Positions 34,536 to 43,117 of a stretch of 64,000 nucleotides of DNA are shown in pieces. The first letter of the stretch is position 1. Each line of letters opens with the position of its first letter. Below the pieces are notes generated by a model that saw nothing but the letters and a program-made list of their open reading frames with translations, had not been told where the DNA came from and searched no databases. The DNA lies in the NCBI RefSeq assembly GCF_014642875.1, contig NZ_BMJC01000006.1, forward strand, positions 310,001 to 374,000, in the 5' to 3' direction. The position numbers and the translations under genes are program-made. Origin of the DNA: Puia dinghuensis. GTDB taxonomy: Bacteria; Bacteroidota; Bacteroidia; Chitinophagales; Chitinophagaceae.

Positions 34536-35750
34536 ATGTTAACCATCAGTCAACCACTAGCCATTAGTCAGCGCGGACAGCAAATGCCGGCATCGCCGAT
34601 CAGGAAGCTCGTTCCTTTTGCCGAGGCCGCCAAAAAGAAAGGTATAAAGGTATATCATTTGAATATCGGTCAGCCCGACATCGAAACGCCCAAAATGGCC
34701 CTGGATGCCGTCCGGCATTTTGATTTCAAGGTGCTCGAATACAGCCACAGCGCAGGCAACGAGAGCTACCGGCGAAAGCTGGCCGCCTACTACAAGCGGG
34801 TCGGTATCGATGTGGATTACCAGCAGATTATCGTCACCACCGGCGGGTCGGAAGCCATCCTGTTCGGTTTCATGAGCTGCCTGGACGCCGGCGACGAGGT
34901 GATCATCCCCGAACCCTTTTACGCCAATTATAATGGATTTGCCGTTGCAGCCAACGTGGTGGTAAAACCGCTCACTTCCTATATCGAGAACGGGTTCGCC
35001 CTGCCACCGGTGGAGGAGTTTGAAAAAATGATCACACCCCGGACAAAAGGCATCGTCATCTGCAACCCTAATAACCCGACGGGTTATCTCTATAGCCGGG
35101 AAGAGATGGAGACCCTGAAGGAGATCGCCATCCGCCATGGCCTTTATATCTTTTCCGACGAGGCCTACCGGGATTTCTGCTATAGCGGAGTGCATATCAG
35201 TGCGATGAATCTGCGAGGGGCCGAAGATAATGTGCTGATGATGGACACCATCTCCAAGCGATATAGCGCCTGTGGTGGCCGCATCGGTGCACTGGTCACG
35301 CGCAACCAGGCGGTGCTCGACACGGTGATGAAATTTGCCCAGGCCCGGCTGAGTCCGCCATCCTTTGCCCAAATCCTGGGCGAAGCCGCGACCGATCTGC
35401 CTGCGGATTACTTCAATGCCACGAAGGCCGAATACCTCAAGCGGCGGGATGTGCTGGTCGGCCGGCTCAACCGTATCCCGGGAGTCTACTGTCCTAATCC
35501 CGGTGGGGCTTTCTATGCGATGGCTAGTTTGCCGGTGGATGACTCCGATGTTTTCTGCCAGTGGTTACTCGAGAGCTTCTCGTACAACAACCAGACGGTG
35601 ATGCTGGCCCCGGCTGGTGGGTTTTATGGGACGAAGGGGTTGGGGAAAAAAGAGGTGCGGCTTGCTTATGTGCTGAATACGGAAGATCTGGGCAGGGCGA
35701 TGGACTGTTTGGAGCGGGCTTTGCAGGAATATCCGGGCAGAACAAATTAA
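34536..35750 (+). CDS. PLP-dependent class I/II aminotransferase
   Basis: The 404-residue cytoplasmic enzyme transfers amino groups using pyridoxal phosphate. Visible are NIGQPDIETP, TTGGSEAILFGF, the PLP ring-stacking part CNPNNPTGYLYS, FSDEAYRDF, and the Schiff-base lysine in DTISKRYSACGGRIG. It resembles aspartate-type aminotransferases, but the substrate cannot be fixed. The start is the ATG at 34536; an earlier in-frame ATG at 34503 lies inside the terminator hairpin and would add MRRPFFVYFYA, which is unlike the family. Confidence 0.9.
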   Translation: MLTISQPLAISQRGQQMPASPIRKLVPFAEAAKKKGIKVYHLNIGQPDIETPKMALDAVRHFDFKVLEYSHSAGNESYRRKLAAYYKRVGIDVDYQQIIVTTGGSEAILFGFMSCLDAGDEVIIPEPFYANYNGFAVAANVVVKPLTSYIENGFALPPVEEFEKMITPRTKGIVICNPNNPTGYLYSREEMETLKEIAIRHGLYIFSDEAYRDFCYSGVHISAMNLRGAEDNVLMMDTISKRYSACGGRIGALVTRNQAVLDTVMKFAQARLSPPSFAQILGEAATDLPADYFNATKAEYLKRRDVLVGRLNRIPGVYCPNPGGAFYAMASLPVDDSDVFCQWLLESFSYNNQTVMLAPAGGFYGTKGLGKKEVRLAYVLNTEDLGRAMDCLERALQEYPGRTN

Positions 35751-36039
35751 AATTAATTACTATTTATTTGCCAATTCATTGAAATCCTCAAATTTTACGA
35801 TATAAAGGACAAAAATAGCCTTAAAAGACCTCAATTTTCATATTAAAAATTATTCTATATTTACTTTTACCGGATTAACGTCAAAAATTACAAAAATAAT
35901 TGTGGGATTATTTCCTTTTTCCAGGATAATCTCCGATATTGCACTCAGAAACGAGCGATAGAAAGGAAATTAGATAAACCGATTTAGCATTTTAACGTTT
36001 TGATATTATTGAGTTCTTTTTTAGATGATCCGACTCTTT
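35751..36039. other. AT-rich intergenic stretch without a gene
   Basis: Between the aminotransferase and the small RNA candidate. It is much richer in A and T than its neighbours. I see no open frame of significance, no clear hairpin with a T run, and no repeat. It may simply be the upstream region of the small RNA. Confidence 0.6.
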
Positions 36040-36047
36040 TAAATTTG
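36040..36047 (+). promoter_or_regulatory. TAnnTTTG -7 box for the small RNA candidate
   Basis: TAAATTTG ends three bases before the first base of the 5' stem, as expected if the RNA starts at that stem. A TTG lies about 28 bases upstream, a little far for the usual -33 spacing. Confidence 0.5.
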
Positions 36048-36050
36048 TGC

Positions 36051-36180
36051 CTGCAACGAGAGATGAAGGGGAAGAGAGAAAAGATACGTTGCAGTCTTAC
36101 AACATCGATCTTTTGAAGATTTTTCATATGGCAAGCAATCGTTAGACGGCCTTCTGTTTCTACAGAGGGCCTTTTTATTT
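36051..36180 (+). ncRNA. Candidate small RNA with 5' stem and intrinsic terminator
   Basis: About 130 bases bounded by a promoter box and a strong terminator. The first eight bases CTGCAACG pair perfectly with CGTTGCAG at 36087-36094 and enclose a purine-rich loop containing GGGGAAGAGAG. A second small hairpin ATCTT-TTG-AAGAT lies at 36108-36120. The terminator stem is GGCCTTCTG with CAGAGGGCC (36148-36171). Two tiny frames exist, one of 17 codons from 36063 and one reading MASNR from 36128, so a leader peptide cannot be excluded. I do not recognise it as 6S, tmRNA, SRP or RNase P RNA. Confidence 0.55.
36148..36180 (+). terminator. Terminator of the small RNA candidate
   Basis: A nine-pair stem, one of them G-U, with loop TTTCTA, followed by TTTTTATTT. 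Confidence 0.85.
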
Positions 36181-36217
36181 CCCTTCCTTTTTGTGCGATT
36201 TTCCGCTGATTTTTCTC

Positions 36218-36225
36218 TATTTTTG
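36218..36225 (+). promoter_or_regulatory. TAnnTTTG -7 box for the CAU tRNA
   Basis: TATTTTTG lies 43 bases before the tRNA, with TTTG about 24 bases further upstream, close to the normal -33 spacing. Confidence 0.5.
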
Positions 36226-36268
36226 CGTCCCTTTACGGAACGGTCCATCGGCTGCGCTGTAAGTAACC

Positions 36269-36342
36269 GGCGAGATAGCTCAGTTGGTTAGAGCACAGGA
36301 TTCATAACCCTGAGGTCTCGGGTTCAAATCCCGATCTCGCTA
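36269..36342 (+). tRNA. tRNA with anticodon CAU (elongator Met; Ile2 not excluded)
   Basis: A complete 74-base cloverleaf with anticodon CAT in loop TTCATAA. The acceptor stem is GGCGAGA against TCTCGCT, so its first pair is G1-U72. The initiator hallmarks of the other CAU tRNA in this window are missing. The anticodon stem CAGGA/CCCTG has an A31-C39 mismatch next to the loop. CAU may be read as Met, or as Ile after lysidine modification by TilS; the sequence alone does not settle this. CCA is not encoded. Confidence 0.93.
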
Positions 36343-36345
36343 CAG

Positions 36346-36385
36346 AGCCTCAAGTAATTAAAAATTAATTACTTGAGGCTTTTTT
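36346..36385 (+). terminator. Terminator behind the CAU tRNA
   Basis: A perfect 16-pair stem, AGCCTCAAGTAATTAA with its complement around loop AAA, followed by TTTTT. It begins four bases after the tRNA and covers the stop codon of the converging S41 gene. Confidence 0.9.
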
Positions 36386-37735
36386 AATTGCATATTGCAG
36401 CTGACTATCGGTGTTACTGAGGATATCACTGATAGTAATGTAACAGGGAAAATCAGGCAGAATACCTAAATCTCCATTCTTCAGCTTTTTTACAGCCAAG
36501 GTATATTTAACTAAAGGTATTCTACAAGAGATCTGTGAAGCAGGCAATATAACATTTTCATCATCGCCGGACGTATTCCCATAATATCCGCCCCCGTTCT
36601 CTTCACCAATGAAAATGCCCCTGTTATTCGTTTTCACTATCGATGAGAACTCCGAACTGGCAGAAAAACTGCGGCCATCAGCAAGGATAAATAGCCTGCC
36701 ATCGAAGCTGTTTGGTTTTGGTTGTTGAAGTTGCAAGTTTTGGTGGCTGTCGCCAGGCAGCTTTCCCTTCGTCTTTTCAAGCGAGTCATAATACCTGAAA
36801 GGCTTTTGCGAGAGATACGCATACAGTAAGGCGCCATTTTCATCATTCCCGCCCTGGTTACGACGGATATCTATGATGAGCTTACGGGTCTTTTTTAACC
36901 GGATATCATTAAAAGCCGAATCCAGAAACGAACTGAAATTTTCTCCGGTCTGCTGCAAAAAGCCGTTGAAAAATGTTTTGATCGTCAGCAAAGCGATATC
37001 ACCCGGCCGATAGCTCAGTTGAAGATACCTGGTTGGCCGCTTGAAGAGAGCCGGCGGAGGGCACATCATATCCGACAGCAATCTGGCTTCCAGCTTTGCC
37101 CGGGCAATTTTACCATCTATGGTTTTGTAGCTTACCTCATAGTTCCTTTGCTTCCCAAAAACAAGATTGAACAGGATATTAAAATACTCCGGCAGTTCCC
37201 AATTCTTCCGGGATTGAATGCCGGCATCCGATGGAATATAATCAAACAAGCGATGAATGATCTGGCTCATCGGTCGGCCGTTGATCTCCATGATCTCCGA
37301 GCCTGCCAGCGAATCGTTTTGTTTGCAACAATAAATGTATCCATGGTTATTGATGAACATGACGATGGCAGGGAACACACTAACATGGCTTATGTATTCT
37401 TTCGTCGCATCCTGCGGCAGACGGCAGTTGCTATGACCATCCTCCAGGGATGCGATCGCAAAACTTGTCAATGCATAAAAGCCTGGAACGGTCATGCTAT
37501 CCGTGATGCTGGCATAACAGCTGTCCCATATCCCGTCCAGCTCTTTCTTTGTTTTATATCGATACATGCCGGGATGGATCTTTTGCAAGGTATCCTCAAG
37601 TAGCAATAGATCTTGCTTTAGTTGAGCAGGTGCCAATTTTGCGGACTGAGCGCTGGACAGGCCAGGACTCAAGAGCAAGATAAGGATAATTGTCGCGGCA
37701 GGCCGCAGCCGCCGTTCGAACAAAGCATAGGTCAT
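36365..37735 (-). CDS. Exported S41-family peptidase
   Basis: The 456-residue protein has a signal peptide ending near LSSAQ. The S41 core is visible in the C-terminal half: LIIDIRRNQGGNDENGA, then LADGRSFSASSEFSS, where the Ser of the SASSEF motif is the likely nucleophile, and GEENGGGYYGN. A PDZ-like part is weak or absent; the N-terminal 200 residues (QKIHPGMYRY, SIASLEDGHSNC) are the form seen in tricorn/retinol-binding S41 relatives of Bacteroidota. It follows the YD-like repeat gene by 30 bases. Confidence 0.85.
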   Translation of the reverse strand: MTYALFERRLRPAATIILILLLSPGLSSAQSAKLAPAQLKQDLLLLEDTLQKIHPGMYRYKTKKELDGIWDSCYASITDSMTVPGFYALTSFAIASLEDGHSNCRLPQDATKEYISHVSVFPAIVMFINNHGYIYCCKQNDSLAGSEIMEINGRPMSQIIHRLFDYIPSDAGIQSRKNWELPEYFNILFNLVFGKQRNYEVSYKTIDGKIARAKLEARLLSDMMCPPPALFKRPTRYLQLSYRPGDIALLTIKTFFNGFLQQTGENFSSFLDSAFNDIRLKKTRKLIIDIRRNQGGNDENGALLYAYLSQKPFRYYDSLEKTKGKLPGDSHQNLQLQQPKPNSFDGRLFILADGRSFSASSEFSSIVKTNNRGIFIGEENGGGYYGNTSGDDENVILPASQISCRIPLVKYTLAVKKLKNGDLGILPDFPCYITISDILSNTDSQLQYAIKKASSN

Positions 37736-37765
37736 AGCGTGGATAGGTTAAACAGTTAGTAGCCA

Positions 37766-39520
37766 TCATTGTTTGTCGGGAGGCAACCTGCCCTGGCCCG
37801 AGGTGCTGACGGCATATTGCTTCATACAATCCCGCATCACAGGCGCCTCATCAGGGTTGGTAGTATAGATTCTTTCGGCAACAAGAACACTGGCATTGTA
37901 TTCAAATACCACTTTGCTGCAGGGGAAGATCTCGCCGGATCCAAGTTCGACCGTAGCATTAAAAGGCCGGTCCTGCTCATCCAGGTATATTACACTACGC
38001 ACGCGGTTGAGACTATCATATTCATAGCGGATCGTATGATAGTTGCGAACATAATATGTTTGTTTTACCTGGGAGATAGGCCGGCCGGCGTCAAAATAGC
38101 TCCGGCTTTGTAATTGAGCAGCGCTATTGTATCGTAGTACCTCCCGGGAATATCCAAGATCACCAAGCACATGTTCACCCAGGCTGTCCAGCAGATCGAT
38201 GGCACGCAACTGGCCTGTTTCATCATATTGGTATGCCTTTTGGTGATGACCGTTTTCGTTCACCGTTTTCTCATGATCGTTATTCCAATACGATTCCGAC
38301 ATCAGGCTGCCGCTGGCATAGTATTGATACCTGATCATGTTTACGTGGTTATAGTGCCTGTTGAACAACCGGCCGGCGGTGTCTAAAAAGGCCTTGCTCA
38401 TCCTATTCCCGTCTTTATCATAGGTGTACCGGTAAGCGTGTACAAGGGAAAGATCGGTAGTCGCCTTCCCTTCTTTGTCCCAAAAAGAACGTTCCAGCAG
38501 CAGATCATCATCGGAATAACTTGACCTCTCCAGGTGAATTCCCCGCTCGTCATTGACGGGTTCACGTTTGTCGCCGTAATAGGCTTCTTCCATCACATTG
38601 CCCCGGTCGTCCCGCTTATAGGTGACGACTGCAAATCTGCCATCTATATTTTTAAAAGTCGTAAGATGCCCCTGATCATCGAACATCTCTTCCTGCACGC
38701 GCCATCCATCTTTATAGGAAGTCTTATAGGTAGCCGCCCCATAACTGCCTTTCAGCGGCGTCCCATCCAGCGCCTTGTTCTCTGTTTGTATATTATTGCC
38801 CCATTGATCATAAGTATACTGAATCTTATAAACACCATATTTATTGGCCATGGGGGCATCTTCCTTATTCAAATAGGAGCGCGTAATTATATTACCCCGA
38901 TCATCATGCTCCAACACCACTTGATGATAGCCAACGTTCTTTGCCAGGACAGGTTTCCCGGCTGCATTGAAATAAGAGAAGCTCCTGGTAAAGCCTCGCA
39001 GGACGCCAGTGTCGTATTTCGACAACACCTCCCTTGCGTATCCATCCCGATTATTGCACAAATCACCTTTTTCGTCTACATAGGCATATTCGCTGAGCAA
39101 CCCGTCCTTAAACACATATCTTCTTCCAAAGCACGGCGCATAAGGATTTCGGCCCGTCTGGACAGCCGTCTCCAAGACGGTATTCTTATCCACCGGCACA
39201 AAATGGCTGGTGGAGACCACTTTTCCCCATTGATCGGTTTTTGCTATCATTTCCAGGCGGTGGTCCATATATACCACTAAATACCTGGACGTGCAAGTAC
39301 CCGCCTGATTCAACTCTTCAACCAGGGTGGTATTGGCATCCGGATGGAGCAATCTGCAATGCTGCCTCTTCTCCGGATGGGGTAAATAGATTAAGCCTAC
39401 GACATGATCAGCGCCATACGACCAGGTCTTGAAGGTCGAATCCGGCGAAGAAGGGTGGCCGGGCATACTGAAGGCTGATAAGTTGCTAATGAGAAAAGCA
39501 ACAAATACAAGTTTTTGCAT
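37766..39520 (-). CDS. Exported protein with about twelve YD-like repeats
   Basis: The 584-residue protein has a signal peptide (…NLSAFS). From about residue 120 to 545 it is built of roughly twelve units of 30-38 residues with the pattern YxYDxxGNxxxxxYxDxxGxxxxNxxG, for example YTYDQWGNNI, YTYDKDGNRM, YQYDETGQL and YEYDSLNRV. This recalls the YD/RHS beta-repeats that form large shells, but there is no RHS core motif and no toxin-like C-terminus. I do not know a named family for it. It sits between a YVTN propeller gene and an S41 protease gene, each 30 bases apart on the same strand. Confidence 0.7.
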   Translation of the reverse strand: MQKLVFVAFLISNLSAFSMPGHPSSPDSTFKTWSYGADHVVGLIYLPHPEKRQHCRLLHPDANTTLVEELNQAGTCTSRYLVVYMDHRLEMIAKTDQWGKVVSTSHFVPVDKNTVLETAVQTGRNPYAPCFGRRYVFKDGLLSEYAYVDEKGDLCNNRDGYAREVLSKYDTGVLRGFTRSFSYFNAAGKPVLAKNVGYHQVVLEHDDRGNIITRSYLNKEDAPMANKYGVYKIQYTYDQWGNNIQTENKALDGTPLKGSYGAATYKTSYKDGWRVQEEMFDDQGHLTTFKNIDGRFAVVTYKRDDRGNVMEEAYYGDKREPVNDERGIHLERSSYSDDDLLLERSFWDKEGKATTDLSLVHAYRYTYDKDGNRMSKAFLDTAGRLFNRHYNHVNMIRYQYYASGSLMSESYWNNDHEKTVNENGHHQKAYQYDETGQLRAIDLLDSLGEHVLGDLGYSREVLRYNSAAQLQSRSYFDAGRPISQVKQTYYVRNYHTIRYEYDSLNRVRSVIYLDEQDRPFNATVELGSGEIFPCSKVVFEYNASVLVAERIYTTNPDEAPVMRDCMKQYAVSTSGQGRLPPDKQ

Positions 39521-39550
39521 AATGTCAAGTCAGGAGTTTATCGTTATAGG

Positions 39551-40600
39551 TTAAGGCCTCACCGCCCAGGCGAGCCCATCGGGTACTCCACCTACTTCGA
39601 AATGGCCGGTAACTTCCAGGGTCTTGAGATCTACCACCGCGACATTATTGTCGGCCGAACAGGCGACAAATGCCCGCGAGCCATCCGGGTCCATCAGTAT
39701 CCCTGCCGCGCCATGACCGATCTTCAGCCTTTTGACCTCCTTACGGGATGCGGCATCATAAATAGTGAGGTCGCCCGACCCCAGACTAGATATGAAGACC
39801 AGTTTACCATCCGGCGTAAATTTGAGCCGGTTGGCCCCATTAACTTTCGCATCTATTTTCGTGGCCAAATTTTTTGCGCGAAGGTCAACAATAGAAATCG
39901 TTCCATCCTCGCTCGCCGCCGTCCATAGCTCGTTGCCGTCAGGCGAAACGTCAAAGCCTTCCGAGCCCCTGGACACCGGAACAATGGTTTGGGTCCAATC
40001 CTCATGAGGCCTGGCCCCCGGAGGCGCCATCCTGCCGGGCTGGATCAGCGAATCGACGAGAATGCTGACAGTACCGGAAGATACATTTGTCGTATAGATG
40101 CGCTTCCCGTCCGGCGTGACATAAAGCATATGCGTCCGGTCTTGCCCCGTCCCCATGCTCCAGTCCAGCTTGCCCGTTGCCGGGTCATAACGGCCAACGC
40201 ACTTGGAACCTTCCGCGGTGAACCAGGCCTTGCCATCCACAAAGGTCAGGCCATGGGGACCAAACAGCGGCTTTGTATCGATGTTGCGCAGCGGCTTTTG
40301 TGCAACCAGATCGATCTCGTCCAACTCATGCAGGCTGCCGCCGCCATAGATCGTGACATAAGCCTTCGTGCCATCCGAAGAGGCGATCACTTCATGCGGA
40401 TCGGTACCAACCGGCACGGTGGCAATAACCTTCAAAGTCGCCGGATCGACGATCGCCAGGGTATGATTGGTCTTTGAAAGGGCGAGCAACGACCTGTGGG
40501 GGGTGGATTGAGCATCGGCTTCGGTTGGAAGGTGAGCCGATAGTAATAGGAGGACACTTCCAACGATGAGCCTAAACGGGCGGCATGTTACCTTTTTCAT
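39551..40600 (-). CDS. YncE/YVTN-type beta-propeller exported protein
   Basis: The 349-residue protein has a signal peptide (…PTEADAQS) and about seven blades of the YVTN type. The repeated pattern is V/AxDxxTLKVxxxxxVGxDPHxVxxSxDGxxxYVT, clearest in VIATVPVGTDPHEV, YVTPDGKRIYTTNV, KFTPDGKLVFISSL and GSRAFVACSADNNVAVVDLKTLEV. Such propellers bind partners or surface ligands; no catalytic residue is evident. It is the first gene of the run with the YD-like repeat protein and S41 protease. Confidence 0.85.
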   Translation of the reverse strand: MKKVTCRPFRLIVGSVLLLLSAHLPTEADAQSTPHRSLLALSKTNHTLAIVDPATLKVIATVPVGTDPHEVIASSDGTKAYVTIYGGGSLHELDEIDLVAQKPLRNIDTKPLFGPHGLTFVDGKAWFTAEGSKCVGRYDPATGKLDWSMGTGQDRTHMLYVTPDGKRIYTTNVSSGTVSILVDSLIQPGRMAPPGARPHEDWTQTIVPVSRGSEGFDVSPDGNELWTAASEDGTISIVDLRAKNLATKIDAKVNGANRLKFTPDGKLVFISSLGSGDLTIYDAASRKEVKRLKIGHGAAGILMDPDGSRAFVACSADNNVAVVDLKTLEVTGHFEVGGVPDGLAWAVRP

Positions 40601-40718
40601 AGTCTAATTGTTTTATGGACCACCAATTTCGGACAAACCTATGATGTTTTCGGCGGACCGTCATTTTTTTGTACCTTTTCTAGTGGCGTACATTTATATA
40701 ACCCCAAAAATACAGATC

Positions 40719-41255
40719 ATGAAAAAACATCTAACGATTGTTGCCAGCGCGGCTATCTGGTGTTTTGCAGCCTGCACCAGCAAGCCGGAAGGCGGGCTCT
40801 CCGCCGCCGCGCAGAAGAATCTCGATGCCAACGATTCCGTCGCCAAATGCTTCGAGACAAAAAATTTCTCAAAGCTGGGTGACTATATTGCCACAGACGC
40901 CGTAGACCATTCCGGCGAACATGGTGATATCAAAGGGTTGGACAGCATGAAGGCAGCCTTTGAAAAAGAGATGGCGGGGGTAGATAATATGAAATCAGAC
41001 CTCGTGAAGGCGCTGGCCGATTCCGACTATGTGATGGCCTGGTATCGGTTTTCCGGCACCTGGAAGAAAGCGGAGATGGGACATAAAGCGGGGGAACCCT
41101 TTGATTTCAAATCGCTTGAAGTGTCCAGGTTCAAGGACGGTAAAGCGGTCGAACACTGGGCGTTGATGGAGCCAAAAGATGTAATGCAAATGATGAGTGC
41201 TATGCAACCGCCGGCCGCGCCGATGGCGGACACTACAAAAAAGAAGAAGAAGTAA
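40719..41255 (+). CDS. Small lipoprotein with NTF2/SnoaL-like fold
   Basis: The 178-residue protein has a lipoprotein signal ending in FAACTS (Cys18). The body resembles the SnoaL-like/NTF2 superfamily, with the pattern CFETKNFSKLGDYIATDAVDHSGEHGDIKGLDSMKAAFEKEM and a closing strand VEHWALMEPKDVMQMMS. These domains are often ester cyclases or ligand-binding pockets; no catalytic assignment is possible. The ATG at 40719 is chosen because it starts the signal; an upstream in-frame ATG would add 37 residues before it. The C-terminus is a Lys run. Confidence 0.75.
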   Translation: MKKHLTIVASAAIWCFAACTSKPEGGLSAAAQKNLDANDSVAKCFETKNFSKLGDYIATDAVDHSGEHGDIKGLDSMKAAFEKEMAGVDNMKSDLVKALADSDYVMAWYRFSGTWKKAEMGHKAGEPFDFKSLEVSRFKDGKAVEHWALMEPKDVMQMMSAMQPPAAPMADTTKKKKK

Positions 41256-41278
41256 ATGTGCGGGAATAGGGCTTTCGG

Positions 41279-41689
41279 TCAGGAGTCGAAATAGGGAATG
41301 TCGTCGCGTGACTCTTTCTCCTTTTGCTGCCAATAGGCAAGCGTAACCGTGTGCCCCCCGGGCGTCTTTAGCAGCCGGCCGAAGATGGCGTTGATGGAAT
41401 TGAACGTTACATCCGTCACACCCACCGTAAAGGTTTCCGGGGGCGGCGGGGCGGCCGGGGCCGGTGCAGGGTTCTCGAGCGCAGCTGGGGCAGCAGGCGG
41501 CGGAGTGGCCGAAGTAGCCGGGGCTGGAGCCGCTTTGGGTGGCGGGCTTGGCACGACGACCACGGTATACCGGTTGTATTCGAGCAGCTTTCGCAGGAAA
41601 TCCACCCGTGCGGGCGCCACATTCTTCTCTACAATGGCGCATTTGATGCCGTTGAGCTCTTCGAACAGGTGATTTTGGTTGATAGCCAT
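41279..41689 (-). CDS. Unknown proline/alanine-rich protein at the end of the nuo operon
   Basis: A 136-residue protein I do not recognise. It has a small N-terminal domain (residues 1-45: helical, FEELNGIKCAIVEKN and VDFLRKLLEYNR), a linker of mostly Pro and Ala (46-85), and a C-terminal domain (86-136: TFTVGVTDVTFNSINAIFGRLLKTPGGHTVTLAYWQQKE). There is no signal peptide or membrane segment. The ATG at 41689 is five bases after the nuoN stop, so it should be co-transcribed and probably co-expressed with complex I. Whether it binds the complex is open. It converges on the NTF2-like lipoprotein gene. Confidence 0.7.
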   Translation of the reverse strand: MAINQNHLFEELNGIKCAIVEKNVAPARVDFLRKLLEYNRYTVVVVPSPPPKAAPAPATSATPPPAAPAALENPAPAPAAPPPPETFTVGVTDVTFNSINAIFGRLLKTPGGHTVTLAYWQQKEKESRDDIPYFDS

Positions 41690-41694
41690 ATCGT

Positions 41695-43107
41695 TTAAAA
41701 CCCTATGCTCAATGAATAAATATAGTCGTACACCCATCCCATCACACCCGTCACCAGGATACCGGCAACACAAAGTCCGAAAGCGATGTTCGGTAGCAGG
41801 GGGATCTTCAGCTTTCCGATGGGCTGCGGCTGACTGTCCATAAAGATAGCTTTTATCACCCGCAGGTAGTAATACAGCGCTATGACCATATTCAGCGCCG
41901 CAATGCCGATGAAAACATAGTTACCCCTGCCCGCACCCGCCATCAGCAAAAAGAATTTGCCAAAGAATCCGGCGGTAGGCGGGATGCCGGCCAGGGAGAA
42001 CAGCGAAATGGCCATTACCCAGGACAGCAAGGGATTGGCGGCATACAGCCCTTTATAGTCATCGATATTTTCCCGCCCCGTCTGCGCACTGATGAGGGAT
42101 ACGACCCCGAAAGCGCCCAGATTGGAGAAGATGTAGATGAGGATAAAATAGATGACGGAGGCGTCCCCTGCCCGGGAGCTGCCGGTTATCCCGGCGAGGA
42201 TGAACCCTGACTGGGTGATAGAAGAAAAGGCCAGCAATCGTTTCAGATTGTTCTGCCGCAGGGCGAACAGGTTACCCGTGAGCATGGTCAGCACCGACAG
42301 CAGGATCAGCATGCGGTTCCAGTTTCCTGCAAGTGGTCTGAAGACGGTGTACAGCGCCTGGATGAAGATAAAAAAAACCGCCCCCTTCGAGATAACGGAC
42401 AAATAAGCGGTAACCGCCACCGGTGACCCCTCGTATACATCAGCCGTCCATAAATGAAAGGGGACCACAGATATCTTGAAAGCAAATCCTGACAGCAGGA
42501 GAATGAAGGCAAACAACTGGAATGCGCTGCCGTCGAGCCGCCGCGGGATAGCATCAAAACCCAGGCTTCCTGTAGCGCCATAGAGCAGGGAGATGCCGAA
42601 CAACAGCAGGGCCGATGAAAATGCGGAGGAGATGATGAATTTCAGTGCCGCTTCCGAAGACTGCTTTTTCTCCAGATCGAACCCGGAAAGCGCGGTGAGC
42701 GGGATGGTCGACAATTCCAGGCCAAGATAGAACATCAGCAGGTTGCCCGAAGAGATCATAAAGAAAAAGCCCGTGAGAGTAGCCAACAACAACATATAAA
42801 ATTCCAGCGCCTGCCGGTGTTCTTTCAGCCAGTCATAAGCCAAGAGCGAGACGATGAGCGTGCCCAGGTTGAGAATGTTCTTTTCCAGCACGATGAGCCT
42901 GCCGGTATGGAACATGCCGTTGAACAAAGTCGCATCCGGACAGGGGAAAAACCCCAGGACCAGATTTGCCAGCAGCAGGATATTCACCAGCCGGAGTATT
43001 GTCCCGGTGCGGTATTCCGAAGCGCCTACCTTGATAAACAAAAGAAGGAAGAGGATCAGCGTCACCATCAGTTCCTGCCGCAAGGGCACCATAATTCCAG
43101 TCCACAT
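41695..43107 (-). CDS. nuoN: NADH-quinone oxidoreductase subunit N
   Basis: Antiporter-like proton-pumping subunit of the membrane arm of complex I. The 470 residues have about fourteen membrane helices and the Lys-bearing transmembrane regions: SEAALKFIISSAFSSALLLFGISLLYG, SKGAVFFIFIQALY and RQNNLKRLLAFSSITQSGFILAGI. It is the last complex I gene of the operon and lies 10 bases behind nuoM. Confidence 0.95.
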   Translation of the reverse strand: MWTGIMVPLRQELMVTLILFLLLFIKVGASEYRTGTILRLVNILLLANLVLGFFPCPDATLFNGMFHTGRLIVLEKNILNLGTLIVSLLAYDWLKEHRQALEFYMLLLATLTGFFFMISSGNLLMFYLGLELSTIPLTALSGFDLEKKQSSEAALKFIISSAFSSALLLFGISLLYGATGSLGFDAIPRRLDGSAFQLFAFILLLSGFAFKISVVPFHLWTADVYEGSPVAVTAYLSVISKGAVFFIFIQALYTVFRPLAGNWNRMLILLSVLTMLTGNLFALRQNNLKRLLAFSSITQSGFILAGITGSSRAGDASVIYFILIYIFSNLGAFGVVSLISAQTGRENIDDYKGLYAANPLLSWVMAISLFSLAGIPPTAGFFGKFFLLMAGAGRGNYVFIGIAALNMVIALYYYLRVIKAIFMDSQPQPIGKLKIPLLPNIAFGLCVAGILVTGVMGWVYDYIYSLSIGF

Positions 43108-43117
43108 ATTTGCTTGT

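Noticed and set aside
37766-39520. RHS/YD-type polymorphic toxin
   Set aside because: There is no RHS core motif, no toxin-like C-terminus and no immunity gene next to it.
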